NCBI GenBank assembly: GCA_963663395.1
Contig: OY760226.1
Span: 2,914,001 to 2,978,000, forward strand
Source of the DNA: Azophilus sp963663395
Lineage (GTDB): Bacteria > Pseudomonadota > Gammaproteobacteria > Pseudomonadales > Azotimanducaceae
DNA: 64,000 nt
Direction: 5' to 3'
Shown here piece after piece: positions 34,963 through 44,227 of this stretch; positions within the stretch are counted from its first letter, which is position 1, and every line of letters starts with the position of its first letter. The notes beneath the pieces were generated by a model. That model was not told the DNA's origin, made no database searches, and saw only the letters and a list, made by a program, of their open reading frames with translations. Position numbers and translations under genes: made by a program.

Positions 34963-36741
34963 ATGCGTTTGAACAAGCTTTTCGCAATGGCCGCAGTCAC
35001 GGCGCTGCTTGCCGCCGGCACCGTTCCCGGCATGGCACAGCAACGTCTTGACCCGGGTTTCGAGGCGCTGGTAGACCGGTACCTGCAGGAAGTGCGCGGC
35101 GTCGGCGTGGACCGGGAGCCGGACACGATGAGCGCGGACAGTTTCGCGCGCCGCCTACAGGTATCCCGCGACCTGCTCGGCGAGCTCGAGGCGATCGACC
35201 AAAGCAAGCTCGCCTTCGTGCAGGACATCGACCGGCGCTTCCTGAAGAGCCTGCTCGAGACAAATGTCATCGAAGGCGAGCGCGTCCAGCGCTGGCGCCA
35301 GGATCCGAGGGTCTACCTCAACAACCGCGACGTCGCCTACAAGATCCTGGCCGACCCGAGGCCCGTGAACACCCGGGCCGCCGAACTCGTCGACGACCTC
35401 GAGTTGCTGCAGGTGCGCCTTGGCAATGCCGAGACCAATCTCGATCAGCACATTGCGCGCTGGGTGGAATTGTCCTACGAAGTCATAGACGGCTTCGCGC
35501 TGGTATTGCAGAACGAACTGGCCCAGTTCGCCGGGCGCGTGTCGGACGGTGCGCTGCGCGACCGGCTGCTCGCGGCCGGCAACGACGGTATCGCCGCTCT
35601 CGCGGATTATCGCCGTTTCCTCAGCGAGGACCTGCCGCAGCGGGAGCAGGGCGATTACGCCGTCGGCGCGGACGTCTTCAATGCGCTGATGGAGAAGAAA
35701 TACCTTTTTCCCGAGAACGATATCCACTTTCGCCGGATTGCACGCGGCGCCCCGGGATTCAACCGGGTTCCGAATTATCACGACTGGGGTTGGAAGCAGT
35801 TCAACATCGTACTGCGCCACCTGGAGGTAAAGGCGCGCAGGATCGATCCGGAGCGCACCTGGCTCGAGATCATCAAGAGCGAGAAGCAGGACCATTTCTT
35901 CGCCGAGCAACTCGTCTACAAGCACCTGGAGGCGTCCCGCGCGACGCGTGACTGGGTGATCGACAACGACCTGGTCACCATTCCCTGGGATGACGACGAC
36001 GCTATCATGGAAGCGGCCGACCCGAGCCGCTGGGCATCGCAATGGTGGGGTTTCGGCCCGGGCGTGCCCGTCGCCTCGCCGTTCCGGAAAGCCGCCTGGA
36101 CCATTATTCCGATCAGCCCGAACTGGCCGGAGCACATCGCCGAGAGCAATCTCATCGAGAAGGACGCTTCCTTCATGTATGTGATCGCCACCCACGAGGT
36201 CTACCCGGGGCATCACCTGCAGCGCCTTTACCAGAACACCCTCGACCGGCCGCTGCGGGTCTACGAGAGCAGCTATTCGAACCAGTCCTGGTGCTACTAC
36301 ATCGAGTGGGAGTTGACGCCGGACCCGAAATACGGCTGGTTCCCGGAGGACAAGCAGGATGTCTACGAGCTGGAATACCTGCGCGCCAAGCTTTGGCGCA
36401 TGGGCCGGGTGATCATCGACTCCGGCCTGCACACCGGCCGCATGACTTACGGGCAGGCGGTGGACCTCGAGTCGAACACGATCGGTTTCGTGCGCCGTGG
36501 CGCCCAGATCAACGTCGACGGCATTACCTCCCGTGTCGGCACCACCGTGTCCGCGCCGACGGTCGGCTACTTCCAGTGGATGCTGCTGCGCGAAGACTAC
36601 TTCCAGAAGATGCGCGAACTCGACCAGAAGGGAACGCTGAAGGATTTCCACGACCGGGTCTACAAGATCGGCTTCCTGCCGGTGGTGCTGGTCCGTGAGG
36701 AACTGTTCCACGATCTCGAACAGGAGTTCGGCAAGGGGTAG
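34963..36741 (+). CDS. exported DUF885 family protein (HExYPGHH subfamily), copy 1
   Basis: A 592-residue protein with signal peptide (FAMAAVTALLAAGTVPGMAQ). It retains the complete DUF885 metal-site motif ATHEVYPGHHLQ, but in place of the second signature E-G-W-A-x-Y-x-E it has NQSWCYYIEWEL (Glu and Gly replaced by Gln and Ser). A late block DLESNTIGFVRRGAQIN is shared only with its duplicate at 38605-40383, which has exactly the same length and near-identical sequence. Start ATG 34963 follows GGGAG. DUF885 members are thought to be zinc-dependent hydrolases, often peptidases. Acts in the periplasm or outside; downstream of the TonB receptor. Confidence 0.9.
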   Translation: MRLNKLFAMAAVTALLAAGTVPGMAQQRLDPGFEALVDRYLQEVRGVGVDREPDTMSADSFARRLQVSRDLLGELEAIDQSKLAFVQDIDRRFLKSLLETNVIEGERVQRWRQDPRVYLNNRDVAYKILADPRPVNTRAAELVDDLELLQVRLGNAETNLDQHIARWVELSYEVIDGFALVLQNELAQFAGRVSDGALRDRLLAAGNDGIAALADYRRFLSEDLPQREQGDYAVGADVFNALMEKKYLFPENDIHFRRIARGAPGFNRVPNYHDWGWKQFNIVLRHLEVKARRIDPERTWLEIIKSEKQDHFFAEQLVYKHLEASRATRDWVIDNDLVTIPWDDDDAIMEAADPSRWASQWWGFGPGVPVASPFRKAAWTIIPISPNWPEHIAESNLIEKDASFMYVIATHEVYPGHHLQRLYQNTLDRPLRVYESSYSNQSWCYYIEWELTPDPKYGWFPEDKQDVYELEYLRAKLWRMGRVIIDSGLHTGRMTYGQAVDLESNTIGFVRRGAQINVDGITSRVGTTVSAPTVGYFQWMLLREDYFQKMRELDQKGTLKDFHDRVYKIGFLPVVLVREELFHDLEQEFGKG

Positions 36742-36827
36742 CCCACATGCGACACCAACTTCCTGCTGCGGACGCCGTTGCACTTGCCGCACGTGCCCGC
36801 GCTCGAACCGGTTGGCCTCGATAGAGC

Positions 36828-38462
36828 ATGAACGGTCTCAAGAGGCTCTTTCCGGCTGCACTGGTTCTTGCGTGCTGCTCCGGCGCTTTCGCGCAGGACA
36901 GCTATACGACGCTGATCGCGATGAACGAGGAGATTCTCGAACTCGCCAAGCCGGAGCTGAACGACGGCGTGCCCGACCTCGGTTCCCGCGCCGTCGCGAA
37001 GCAACGCGCGCAGCTCGAAGAGTTTCGCGACCGCCTGCTCGAGATCGATACCTCCTCATGGACCGTCCCACAGCGGGTGGACTACCTGCTGGTCTGGTCG
37101 AAGATGAACGACATTGTCTTCAGGCACCAGGTGATGCAGCCCTGGTCGCGCGACCCCTTGACCTATCTGTACCAGTTCCGGGCCATACCCCATGCGGAGG
37201 TTCCCTCGGCGCCCGAGGGGCGGGCAGCGATGGCGCGCGAGCTCAAGGCCGTGCCCGTGATGGTGGAGAACGCCATCGGCAACCTGACGCAGCCGGCAGG
37301 CGAGCTGGCGAAACTCGCGATTTTCCTGCTCGGTCATTTCGACGGCGTTGGCCAGGGCGAGCCTTATCGCGACGACCCGCCGGAGGGGACGATCGGCTGG
37401 TTCGAGGATCTCTGCGGGCGTCTTGCCGAACAGGGCGGCGACCTGCTCGGAGACTGCCGGGAAGCCACCGCAGCGGCGCAACGCTACCGCGACTGGCTGG
37501 CTGACAACGTCGACAGCATGGAACCGTCGGCCGCAATCGGTACGGAAAACTACAACTGGTACCTGAAGCACGTCCGCCTGCTGCCGCAGACGGTGGACGA
37601 CCTCCAGGGCATCGGCAAGCGCGAGTTTCACCGCTACCGTTTCAACTACGTTCTCGATCGGTTCAAGAACCTGTCGCTGGACGAACTGGAACTGACGCAG
37701 AGCGCCGAGCAGCACCGGCGGCGGACCCGCCAGGCCGAGGCCGAAACCCGGAAGCTGGTCGAAGATCTCGGCCTGCTGACGATTCCCGACTACATGCCGG
37801 AAGAGTTCGAGAGCGATGTTTTCTGGAGCCCCCGGGCGAAGACGGACCGGCATTTCTGGGAGGAACTGCAGTTTCGCAACGCTTTGAACAACCACATCCA
37901 CGCGTCGATTCCCGGGCACCGCTTCGATGGGGAACTGAGGAAGCGGCTGGACAACCCGATACGGCGTACGCACCGGGAGAGTGCCCGCGCGGAAGGCTGG
38001 GCCACGTATCTCGAGGAGACGCTGATCCAGGCCGGGCTCGCCGACGACAATCCCCGCGTGCGCGAGCTCTTCTACGCAGCCCTGATCAAGCGCGCCAGCC
38101 GGTTCTTTGCCGAGATCGGCATGCACAGCGGCGAGATGAGCCTGGACGAGGCCAACGCCTACATGATGGAGTGGGTGCCGTACATGGAAGAGGACCTCGG
38201 CCGCTACGACCTGGTCGGCTACCTGCGACGGCCTGGTCTGGGCAGCATGTACCTGCTCGGCAAGAATCAGATCGAGCAACTGGTGTCGGAGCGCGCGTTC
38301 CAGCTCGGCGAGGAATTTGACCTGGGTGCATTCCATGACGACCTGCTCTCGCGCGGCACGATCCCCCTGACCCTGATCAGGTGGGAGATGGCCGGTCTGG
38401 ATGACGAGGCGCGCGCCGTGTGGGCGGACGTCGTCGGTACACCATTCCCTGCGGAAAACTAA
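36828..38462 (+). CDS. exported DUF885 family protein (HAxIPGHR subfamily)
   Basis: A 544-residue protein. The signal region KRLFPAALVLACCSGAFAQ contains VLAC, so lipoprotein processing is possible. The metal motif is HASIPGHRFDG: the Glu of HExxPGH is Ala and the last His is Arg, while AEGWATYLEETL keeps the second signature. The same pattern is in the protein at 15437-17131, to which it is the closest relative in the window; QLEEFRDRLLEI and SSWTVPQRVDYLLVWSKMN are other family blocks. It lies between the two near-identical DUF885 copies with gaps of 86 and 142 bases and is presumably co-expressed with them. Confidence 0.88.
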   Translation: MNGLKRLFPAALVLACCSGAFAQDSYTTLIAMNEEILELAKPELNDGVPDLGSRAVAKQRAQLEEFRDRLLEIDTSSWTVPQRVDYLLVWSKMNDIVFRHQVMQPWSRDPLTYLYQFRAIPHAEVPSAPEGRAAMARELKAVPVMVENAIGNLTQPAGELAKLAIFLLGHFDGVGQGEPYRDDPPEGTIGWFEDLCGRLAEQGGDLLGDCREATAAAQRYRDWLADNVDSMEPSAAIGTENYNWYLKHVRLLPQTVDDLQGIGKREFHRYRFNYVLDRFKNLSLDELELTQSAEQHRRRTRQAEAETRKLVEDLGLLTIPDYMPEEFESDVFWSPRAKTDRHFWEELQFRNALNNHIHASIPGHRFDGELRKRLDNPIRRTHRESARAEGWATYLEETLIQAGLADDNPRVRELFYAALIKRASRFFAEIGMHSGEMSLDEANAYMMEWVPYMEEDLGRYDLVGYLRRPGLGSMYLLGKNQIEQLVSERAFQLGEEFDLGAFHDDLLSRGTIPLTLIRWEMAGLDDEARAVWADVVGTPFPAEN

Positions 38463-38604
38463 TGTTGGAGCGGTCGCGGCCAGAACTCCTCTTGTTCGAA
38501 GATGAATCACGAATATCGGCGCCATGCGTTTTCCCTTCGCCACACGTCACTGGGCGACCACCGGGAATGAGGCACCGATCTACCGAGTGACGGGAGAAAA
38601 GCAC

Positions 38605-40383
38605 ATGCGCACAAACAACTTTCTCGTGATGGTTTCCGTCGCGGCGCTGCTTGCCGCCGGCGCGGTTCCCGGCGTCGGGCAGGAACGTCTCGACCCGGGA
38701 TTCGAGGCGCTGGTCGACCGCTACCTGGAGGAAGTGCGTGGCGTTGGCGCCGACCAGGAGCCGGACACCATGAGCGCAGACAGTTTCGCGCGCCGGGTGC
38801 AGGTATCCCGCAACCTGCTCGGCGAGCTCGAGACGATCGACCGCGGCAAGCTCGCCTTCGTGCAGGATATCGACTGGCGCTTCCTGAAGAGCCTGCTCGA
38901 GGCAAGCATCATCGAAGGCGAGCGCGTGCAGCGCTGGCGCCAGGATCCCAAGCTCTACCTCAACAACCGCGACGTCGCCTACAAGATTCTCGCCGACCCG
39001 AGGCCCGTGAACACCCGGGCCGCCGAACTTATCGACGACCTCGCATTGCTGCAGGTGCGCCTGGGCAATGCCGAGATCAACCTCGATCAGCACATTGCGC
39101 GCTGGGTGGAATTGTCCAACGATTTCGTTGACGGCTTCGCGCTGGTATTGCAGAACGAACTGCCCCAGTTTGCCGAGCGCGTGACGGATGGTGCGCTGCG
39201 CGACCGGCTGCTCGCTGCCGGCAACGACGGTATGGCCGCCCTGGCGGAATATCGTCGTTTCATCAACGAGGACCTGCCGCAGCGGGACCAGGGCGACTAC
39301 GCCATCGGCGAGGAAGTCTTCAATGCGCTGATGGAGAAGAAGTACCTTTTTCCCGAGAACGATATTCACCTGCGCCGGATCGCACGCGGCGCTCCGGGAT
39401 TCAACCGGATCCCGAATTATCACGAGTGGGGTTGGAAACAGTTCAACATCGTGCTGCGCCACCTGGAGGTCAAGGCACGCAGAATTGATCCGGAGCGGAC
39501 CTGGCTGGAGATCATCAGGAACGAGAAGGACGACCACTTCTTCGCCGAACAACTCGTCTACAAGCACCTGGAGGCATCGCGCGCGACGCGTGACTGGGTG
39601 ACCGACAACGACCTGGTCACCATTCCCTGGGACGACGACGATGCCATCATGGAAGCGGCCGACCCCAGCCTGTGGGCATCGCAATGGTGGGGTTGGGGCC
39701 CGGGCGTGCCCGTCGCTTCGCCGTTCCGGAAGGCGGCCTGGACGATCATCCCGGTCAGCCCGGACTGGCCCGAGTACATCGCCGAGGGCAACCTCCGCGA
39801 GAAGGACGCTTCCTTCATGTACGTGATCGCCACCCACGAGGTATACCCGGGGCACCACCTGCAGCGTCTTTACCAGAACACCCTCGACCGGCCTTTGCGG
39901 GTCTACGAGAGCAGCTATTCGAACCAGTCCTGGTGTTACTACATCGAGTGGGACCTGACGCCGGACCCGAAATACGGCTGGTTCCCCGAGGACAAGCAGG
40001 ATGTCTATGAGCTGGAATACCTGCGTGCCAAGCTGTGGCGCATGGGCCGGGTGATCATCGACTCCGGCCTGCACACCGGCCGCATGACGTACGAAGAGGC
40101 GCTGGACCTCGAGTCGAACACGATCGGCTTCGTGCGCCGCGGTGCGCAGATCAACATCGACGGCATCGTATCCCGGGTCGGCACCACCATGTCCGCGCCG
40201 ACGGTCGGCTACTTCCAGTGGATGCTGCTGCGCGAAGACTACTTCCAGAAGATGCGCGAACTCGACCAGAAGGGAACGCTGAAGGATTTCCACGACCGGG
40301 TCTACAACATCGGCTTCCTGCCGATCGTGCTGGTCCGCGAGGAAATGTTCCACGATCTCGAACAGGAGTTTGGCAAGGGCTAG
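38605..40383 (+). CDS. exported DUF885 family protein (HExYPGHH subfamily), copy 2
   Basis: A 592-residue protein, the same length as copy 1 (34963-36741), and clearly a duplicate: differences are scattered single substitutions, fewest in the last third. Signal peptide LVMVSVAALLAAGAVPGVGQ. Metal motif ATHEVYPGHHLQ is intact, and the second motif is again NQSWCYYIEWDL. The untranslated leaders before both copies also resemble each other (GACGGGAGAAAA vs GACTGGGAGAAAA). The DNA of the 3' parts is nearly identical even at third codon positions, which suggests recent duplication or gene conversion. Function as for copy 1. Confidence 0.9.
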   Translation: MRTNNFLVMVSVAALLAAGAVPGVGQERLDPGFEALVDRYLEEVRGVGADQEPDTMSADSFARRVQVSRNLLGELETIDRGKLAFVQDIDWRFLKSLLEASIIEGERVQRWRQDPKLYLNNRDVAYKILADPRPVNTRAAELIDDLALLQVRLGNAEINLDQHIARWVELSNDFVDGFALVLQNELPQFAERVTDGALRDRLLAAGNDGMAALAEYRRFINEDLPQRDQGDYAIGEEVFNALMEKKYLFPENDIHLRRIARGAPGFNRIPNYHEWGWKQFNIVLRHLEVKARRIDPERTWLEIIRNEKDDHFFAEQLVYKHLEASRATRDWVTDNDLVTIPWDDDDAIMEAADPSLWASQWWGWGPGVPVASPFRKAAWTIIPVSPDWPEYIAEGNLREKDASFMYVIATHEVYPGHHLQRLYQNTLDRPLRVYESSYSNQSWCYYIEWDLTPDPKYGWFPEDKQDVYELEYLRAKLWRMGRVIIDSGLHTGRMTYEEALDLESNTIGFVRRGAQINIDGIVSRVGTTMSAPTVGYFQWMLLREDYFQKMRELDQKGTLKDFHDRVYNIGFLPIVLVREEMFHDLEQEFGKG

Positions 40384-40472
40384 CAGTTCTCGGAGCCGCA
40401 ACGAAGGAACTGTTCCGCACCCCGATGCGTCTAAGAAAGTCACTTAAAATCAGGGGGTTGAAAGTTCGCTCG

Positions 40473-42623
40473 ATGCGGGCTCGAACAGCGATCCGTAACG
40501 TAACGCTCCCTCCACGCATCCTGCCGGCATTGTTCGCAAGCCTGCTGGCGACTGTGCCGGCACTGGCAGCCGAACCGGGCGGACGGCCGCAACGCGACGG
40601 CCCCGCACCACCCACGATAATCGTGACAGCACCCATGCTGGAGCGGGGCAAGACGATCTACGAGTCGTTCTGCACGGCCTGCCATGCCCCCGACGGCGCC
40701 GGCCTTGCCGTGCTCGGGCAGGGCCCCGAGCTGACGCCGCCCGACCTGGGAGACCCGGGTTTCATGACGTTGCGCTCGGACATGGACGTCGCGAACATAA
40801 TCCAACACGGCGGCTTTCGAATGCCGGCAATGGCGCACCTTCGAGGCGACGACCTGGTCGCCCTGGTCGCCTGGGTTCGCAGCCTGAGCTGGCCGGAGGT
40901 CGAGATGGTCGACCTGCAGTTGCTCGCCCAGGACACGGTCGAGGATTTCAAGCCGGTCACCAGGGCCATGCTCGAAGACCCCCCCGAAGGCGACTGGCTG
41001 ATGTTTCGCCGCACCTACGACGGCTGGGCTCACAGTCCGCTCGACCAGGTGAACCGGGAAAACGTGAGCGAACTGCGCCTGGCCTGGTCTCGCGCAGGGG
41101 AGCCGGGCGGCCAGTACACGACGCCCCTGGTAGTTGCGGGCACCATGTACGTGCAGCAACCGGGCGACGTCATCCAGGCGCTGGAGGCGACCACCGGCCG
41201 CCTGATCTGGGAATATCGACGCCAGCGCGAGGACGACAGCCGCTCGCGCAACCGCCGCAACCTGGCCATCTACGGGCACCGGCTGTTCCACCTGACCGAC
41301 GACCAGCACCTCATCGCGCTCGATGCGCGCACCGGCACACTCCTCTGGGAATCCGAAGAACGGGCCGGCGATGCCGGAATCGGTCACGTGGGCGGCCCGA
41401 TGGTGGCCGCGGGCGTTGTCGTCAGCAGCCGTTCCTGCTCGGCACGCGGCGGCCCCGACAGCTGTTACCTGGCCGGGCACGACCCGGAAACCGGCCGCGA
41501 GCTGTGGCATCGGCGGACCATCCCGAAGCCTGGCGAACCCGGAGACGACAGTTGGGGCGGCCTGCCCGACGAGCGGCGCTGGCATGTCGGCACCTGGGGG
41601 AACGTGCCGAGCTATGACCCGGAACTCGGGCTACTGTACTGGGGTACTTCGGTGCCGCAGCCATCGCTGGAGCGACTGCGCGGTACCACGGGACGCGATG
41701 TGCTGTACTCCAACAGCACCCTGGCGACCGAACCTGCGACGGGCGCCCTGGCCTGGTACTACCAGCACCTGCCGCGCGACAACTGGGACCTCGACCATGT
41801 TTTCGAACGCTACCTGGTCGACGTGGCAGTGGCGCCGGATCCCGCCGAAGTGCCGTGGATCAACCCGCGAATCAAGCCGGGGGAGCTTCGGAGCGTTGTG
41901 ACCGGCATTCCGGGCAAGACGGGCATCGTCTACACGCTCGACCGGAAAACGGGCGAGTTCCTCTGGGCGCGGGAAACGCTGCACCAGAACGTCATCACCT
42001 CCATCGACGGCAGCGGCGAGGTGCACATCGACGAAGACATGGTCGTCGGCCCGTTCGAGGAGATCCTGGTCTGCCCGTCGCTCGGTGGCGGGAAAAACTG
42101 GCCGGCGGGCTCGTACAGTCCCCTCACCGGCCTGATGTACCAGCCGCAACAGAACCTGTGTCACCTGCAGACCGGCTATACAGAGACGCCCACGGCCGAG
42201 GACGGCTACGCGACAAGCTGGCTGGTCGTCCAGGACCCGGCGGTGACCGGCGACCCGTATCCGGTCGGGCGCATCGACGCTATCGACATTTCAACCGGCC
42301 GCCAGGCCTGGCGGCACGAGCAGCGTGCCGCGGTTCTCGGCACGGCGGTATCGACGGCGGGCGGCCTGCTGTTCATCGGCGACATCGACCGGCGCTTCAT
42401 GGCGCTCGACGACAGCACGGGCGAGGTGCTCTGGCAGTCAATCGTCAGCGCGCCGGTCTCGGGCAGCGCCGTCTCCTACGCGGTCGACGGGCGCCAGTAC
42501 ATTGCCGTCGCCGTCGGCGGCGGCACGGCCTCGCCGGAACGCCGGGCTCTCTCTATCCACACGGAACTGAAACCGCCGCGCGACAGCCCGGCGCTGTTCG
42601 TGTTTGCATTGCCGAAACGCTAG
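40473..42623 (+). CDS. quinohaemoprotein dehydrogenase: N-terminal cytochrome c domain and PQQ propeller
   Basis: About 716 residues. After a signal peptide (LPALFASLLATVPALAA) comes a class I cytochrome c domain: FCTACHAPDG (haem-binding C-x-x-C-H near residue 67) with the methionine ligand in GGFRMPAM. The rest (from about residue 175) is an eight-bladed PQQ propeller: DWLMFRRTYDGWAHSPLDQV, TGRLIWEYR, HLPRDNWDLDH and ENW-type repeats TGEFLWARE, TGRQAWRHE, TGEVLWQS. The haem domain is before the propeller; in classical type II alcohol dehydrogenases it is after. Other starts (ATG 40425, TTG 40458) are possible. It would oxidise an alcohol in the periplasm and pass electrons to its haem. It begins about 90 bases after a DUF885 gene. 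Confidence 0.9.
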   Translation: MRARTAIRNVTLPPRILPALFASLLATVPALAAEPGGRPQRDGPAPPTIIVTAPMLERGKTIYESFCTACHAPDGAGLAVLGQGPELTPPDLGDPGFMTLRSDMDVANIIQHGGFRMPAMAHLRGDDLVALVAWVRSLSWPEVEMVDLQLLAQDTVEDFKPVTRAMLEDPPEGDWLMFRRTYDGWAHSPLDQVNRENVSELRLAWSRAGEPGGQYTTPLVVAGTMYVQQPGDVIQALEATTGRLIWEYRRQREDDSRSRNRRNLAIYGHRLFHLTDDQHLIALDARTGTLLWESEERAGDAGIGHVGGPMVAAGVVVSSRSCSARGGPDSCYLAGHDPETGRELWHRRTIPKPGEPGDDSWGGLPDERRWHVGTWGNVPSYDPELGLLYWGTSVPQPSLERLRGTTGRDVLYSNSTLATEPATGALAWYYQHLPRDNWDLDHVFERYLVDVAVAPDPAEVPWINPRIKPGELRSVVTGIPGKTGIVYTLDRKTGEFLWARETLHQNVITSIDGSGEVHIDEDMVVGPFEEILVCPSLGGGKNWPAGSYSPLTGLMYQPQQNLCHLQTGYTETPTAEDGYATSWLVVQDPAVTGDPYPVGRIDAIDISTGRQAWRHEQRAAVLGTAVSTAGGLLFIGDIDRRFMALDDSTGEVLWQSIVSAPVSGSAVSYAVDGRQYIAVAVGGGTASPERRALSIHTELKPPRDSPALFVFALPKR

Positions 42624-42729
42624 TTCACGCGACCAGGGCAGATTTCCCACCGTTTTTTCAGCCATTGCCCGTAGTGCGTGCAGTGGCACTTGCCTGACCC
42701 TACGGGAGGACAAATGCCGGGGACAGTGC

Positions 42730-43620
42730 ATGACGAACGCGGTCAGCCACGACCAGAACTTCAAGAACCTGATTCTCGACTATCCGCTCGATGCCCTGGC
42801 GTTCTTCGCCCCGGAAGAGGCGCCCGCACCCGATGAACCGGTGCGCATCGTCCCGGCGCGACAGGAACAACTCAAGGAACGGCTGGGCAATCGATTCCGG
42901 GAACTGGACGTGCCGCTTCTGGTGGAGTGGGCCGACGGCCGCCGTGAGGCGGTTCTGTTCGTGCTCGAAGAAGAATCCGACTGGCGGCACTTCTCCCTGC
43001 ACCGGCTGGCGCACTACTGCCTCGACCTCGCCGAACTGTTCGAGACCAACCGCGTGGTGCCGGTCGCGATCTTTTTGCGGGCCTCCGAGGGAGCCCCCGC
43101 ATCGCTTACCCTGGGCACCGAGCGCCGCCGTTACCTCGCGTTCGACACTCTCGCCTGCAAGCTCAAGGAGATACCCGCCGAGCGCTGGCAGCACAGCAAC
43201 AACCTGGTGGCGCGGGTCAACCTGCCGAACATGCAAAGCCCACAGAATCGTAAAGTCGATATCTACGCGGAGGCGATCAGAGGATTGCTGGCATTGGAGC
43301 AGGACAGCGATAAGCGGGCCAAATACATTGAATTCATCGACATCTACGCCGGCCTCACCGAAAATGAGTACCGGCGCTATCAACATCAGTATCGCGAGGA
43401 CAGTTCCACCATGGCAGGAGTCATCCAAAGGGCCCGCGACGAGGGTCGCGTTGAGGGGGAGCGTGCGCTCCTGGAAACGCTGCTGCGACGGCGGTTCGGT
43501 CTCCTGTCTCCCGAAGTCGCCGAAAGGCTCGGCCGGGCGTCTGCTGCCGATCTGGAAACCTGGGCCGAGAACGTTCTTGAGGCACCAACGCTTGACGATG
43601 TGTTCGATTCGAGTCGCTAG
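42730..43620 (+). CDS. Rpn/DUF4351-type protein (PD-(D/E)XK nuclease-like)
   Basis: A 296-residue cytoplasmic protein. The N-terminus HDQNFKNLILDYPLDAL, then VEWADGRREAVLFVLEEESD and FSLHRLAHYCLDL follow the Rpn / PDDEXK_2 transposase-like pattern (D...E-x-E core followed by a helix with R-x-x-x-Y). The C-terminal quarter (ARDEGRVEGERALLETLLRR and FGLLSPEVAERL) is the DUF4351 tail. Members are recombination-promoting nucleases or relics of transposition, often in many copies per genome. ATG 42730 chosen; the frame is open upstream without family sequence. No terminal repeats were found around it. Confidence 0.85.
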   Translation: MTNAVSHDQNFKNLILDYPLDALAFFAPEEAPAPDEPVRIVPARQEQLKERLGNRFRELDVPLLVEWADGRREAVLFVLEEESDWRHFSLHRLAHYCLDLAELFETNRVVPVAIFLRASEGAPASLTLGTERRRYLAFDTLACKLKEIPAERWQHSNNLVARVNLPNMQSPQNRKVDIYAEAIRGLLALEQDSDKRAKYIEFIDIYAGLTENEYRRYQHQYREDSSTMAGVIQRARDEGRVEGERALLETLLRRRFGLLSPEVAERLGRASAADLETWAENVLEAPTLDDVFDSSR

Positions 43621-43705
43621 CTCGGAACACCGTTCGGTGGCGGGCGAGCCTGTCCTTACCTTGAGGTGTCTGGGTGCTCAGTACGCTGCGGCGGCGCTCT
43701 TCCCG

Positions 43706-44227
43706 CTATCCGTCCAGAATCAGTGGCTGCGTCAAGTCGACGCCTGCCCGCGAGGCTTTGTGCAATTCCGACACGTGCATGCCCGGACCGAGCTCGACCA
43801 GCTCGATGGTCTTGCCGTCCGGGTCGCGCATCACGCAAAACTTGGAGCCCGCCAATTGGCCTTCGTCCGCATGTAGCGGTTCGGTATGGAAATCGATTCC
43901 CTCAGCGGTCAATCGCGCGTAAACATCATCCAGATCTTCGACCGCGAAACAGATATACACGTAACCGATGTCGTCCTGGCGCATTTCCATGGGTTTGCGC
44001 GTCGGCTCGAATTCCAGTAGCTCGATCGCAAAGTTTCCCACCGGCAGCAGCGCTGCCCTGTGAATGTGCTTTGGTAACCGTAGCACCCGTTCTCCGCTGG
44101 GGCCGGAGACTTCCAGCGCAACACCCGGCAGGAGTCCAAAGACCTTTCCATACCACTCGATAGCCTGCTCAAGGTTAGTGACGGTAATGCCGACGTGATG
44201 GAAGGTGACTGAAATGGGCAACGTCAA
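43706..44227 (-). CDS. VOC family (glyoxalase I-like) protein
   Basis: About 173 residues, two beta-alpha-beta-beta-beta modules. First metal-site His in FHHVGITVTNLEQAIEWY; IELLEFEP holds the first Glu; YVYICFAVEDLDDVYARL opens the second module, and SKFCVMRDPDGKTIELVEL carries the last Glu. The frame reaches 44332, but TTG at 44227 has AAGGA eight bases before it and gives the normal N-terminus, so I prefer it. Such proteins include glyoxalase I, dioxygenases and epimerases; no specific function is assigned. Convergent with the Rpn-like gene and divergent from the sulfatase. Base composition here is lower in G+C than the flanks. Confidence 0.82.
   Translation of the reverse strand: MTLPISVTFHHVGITVTNLEQAIEWYGKVFGLLPGVALEVSGPSGERVLRLPKHIHRAALLPVGNFAIELLEFEPTRKPMEMRQDDIGYVYICFAVEDLDDVYARLTAEGIDFHTEPLHADEGQLAGSKFCVMRDPDGKTIELVELGPGMHVSELHKASRAGVDLTQPLILDG

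Noticed and set aside
38377..40443. Antisense open frames opposite the two DUF885 copies (also 35155-36792)
   Set aside because: Both copies show a similar antisense frame only because the sense genes are duplicates; composition explains the openness.
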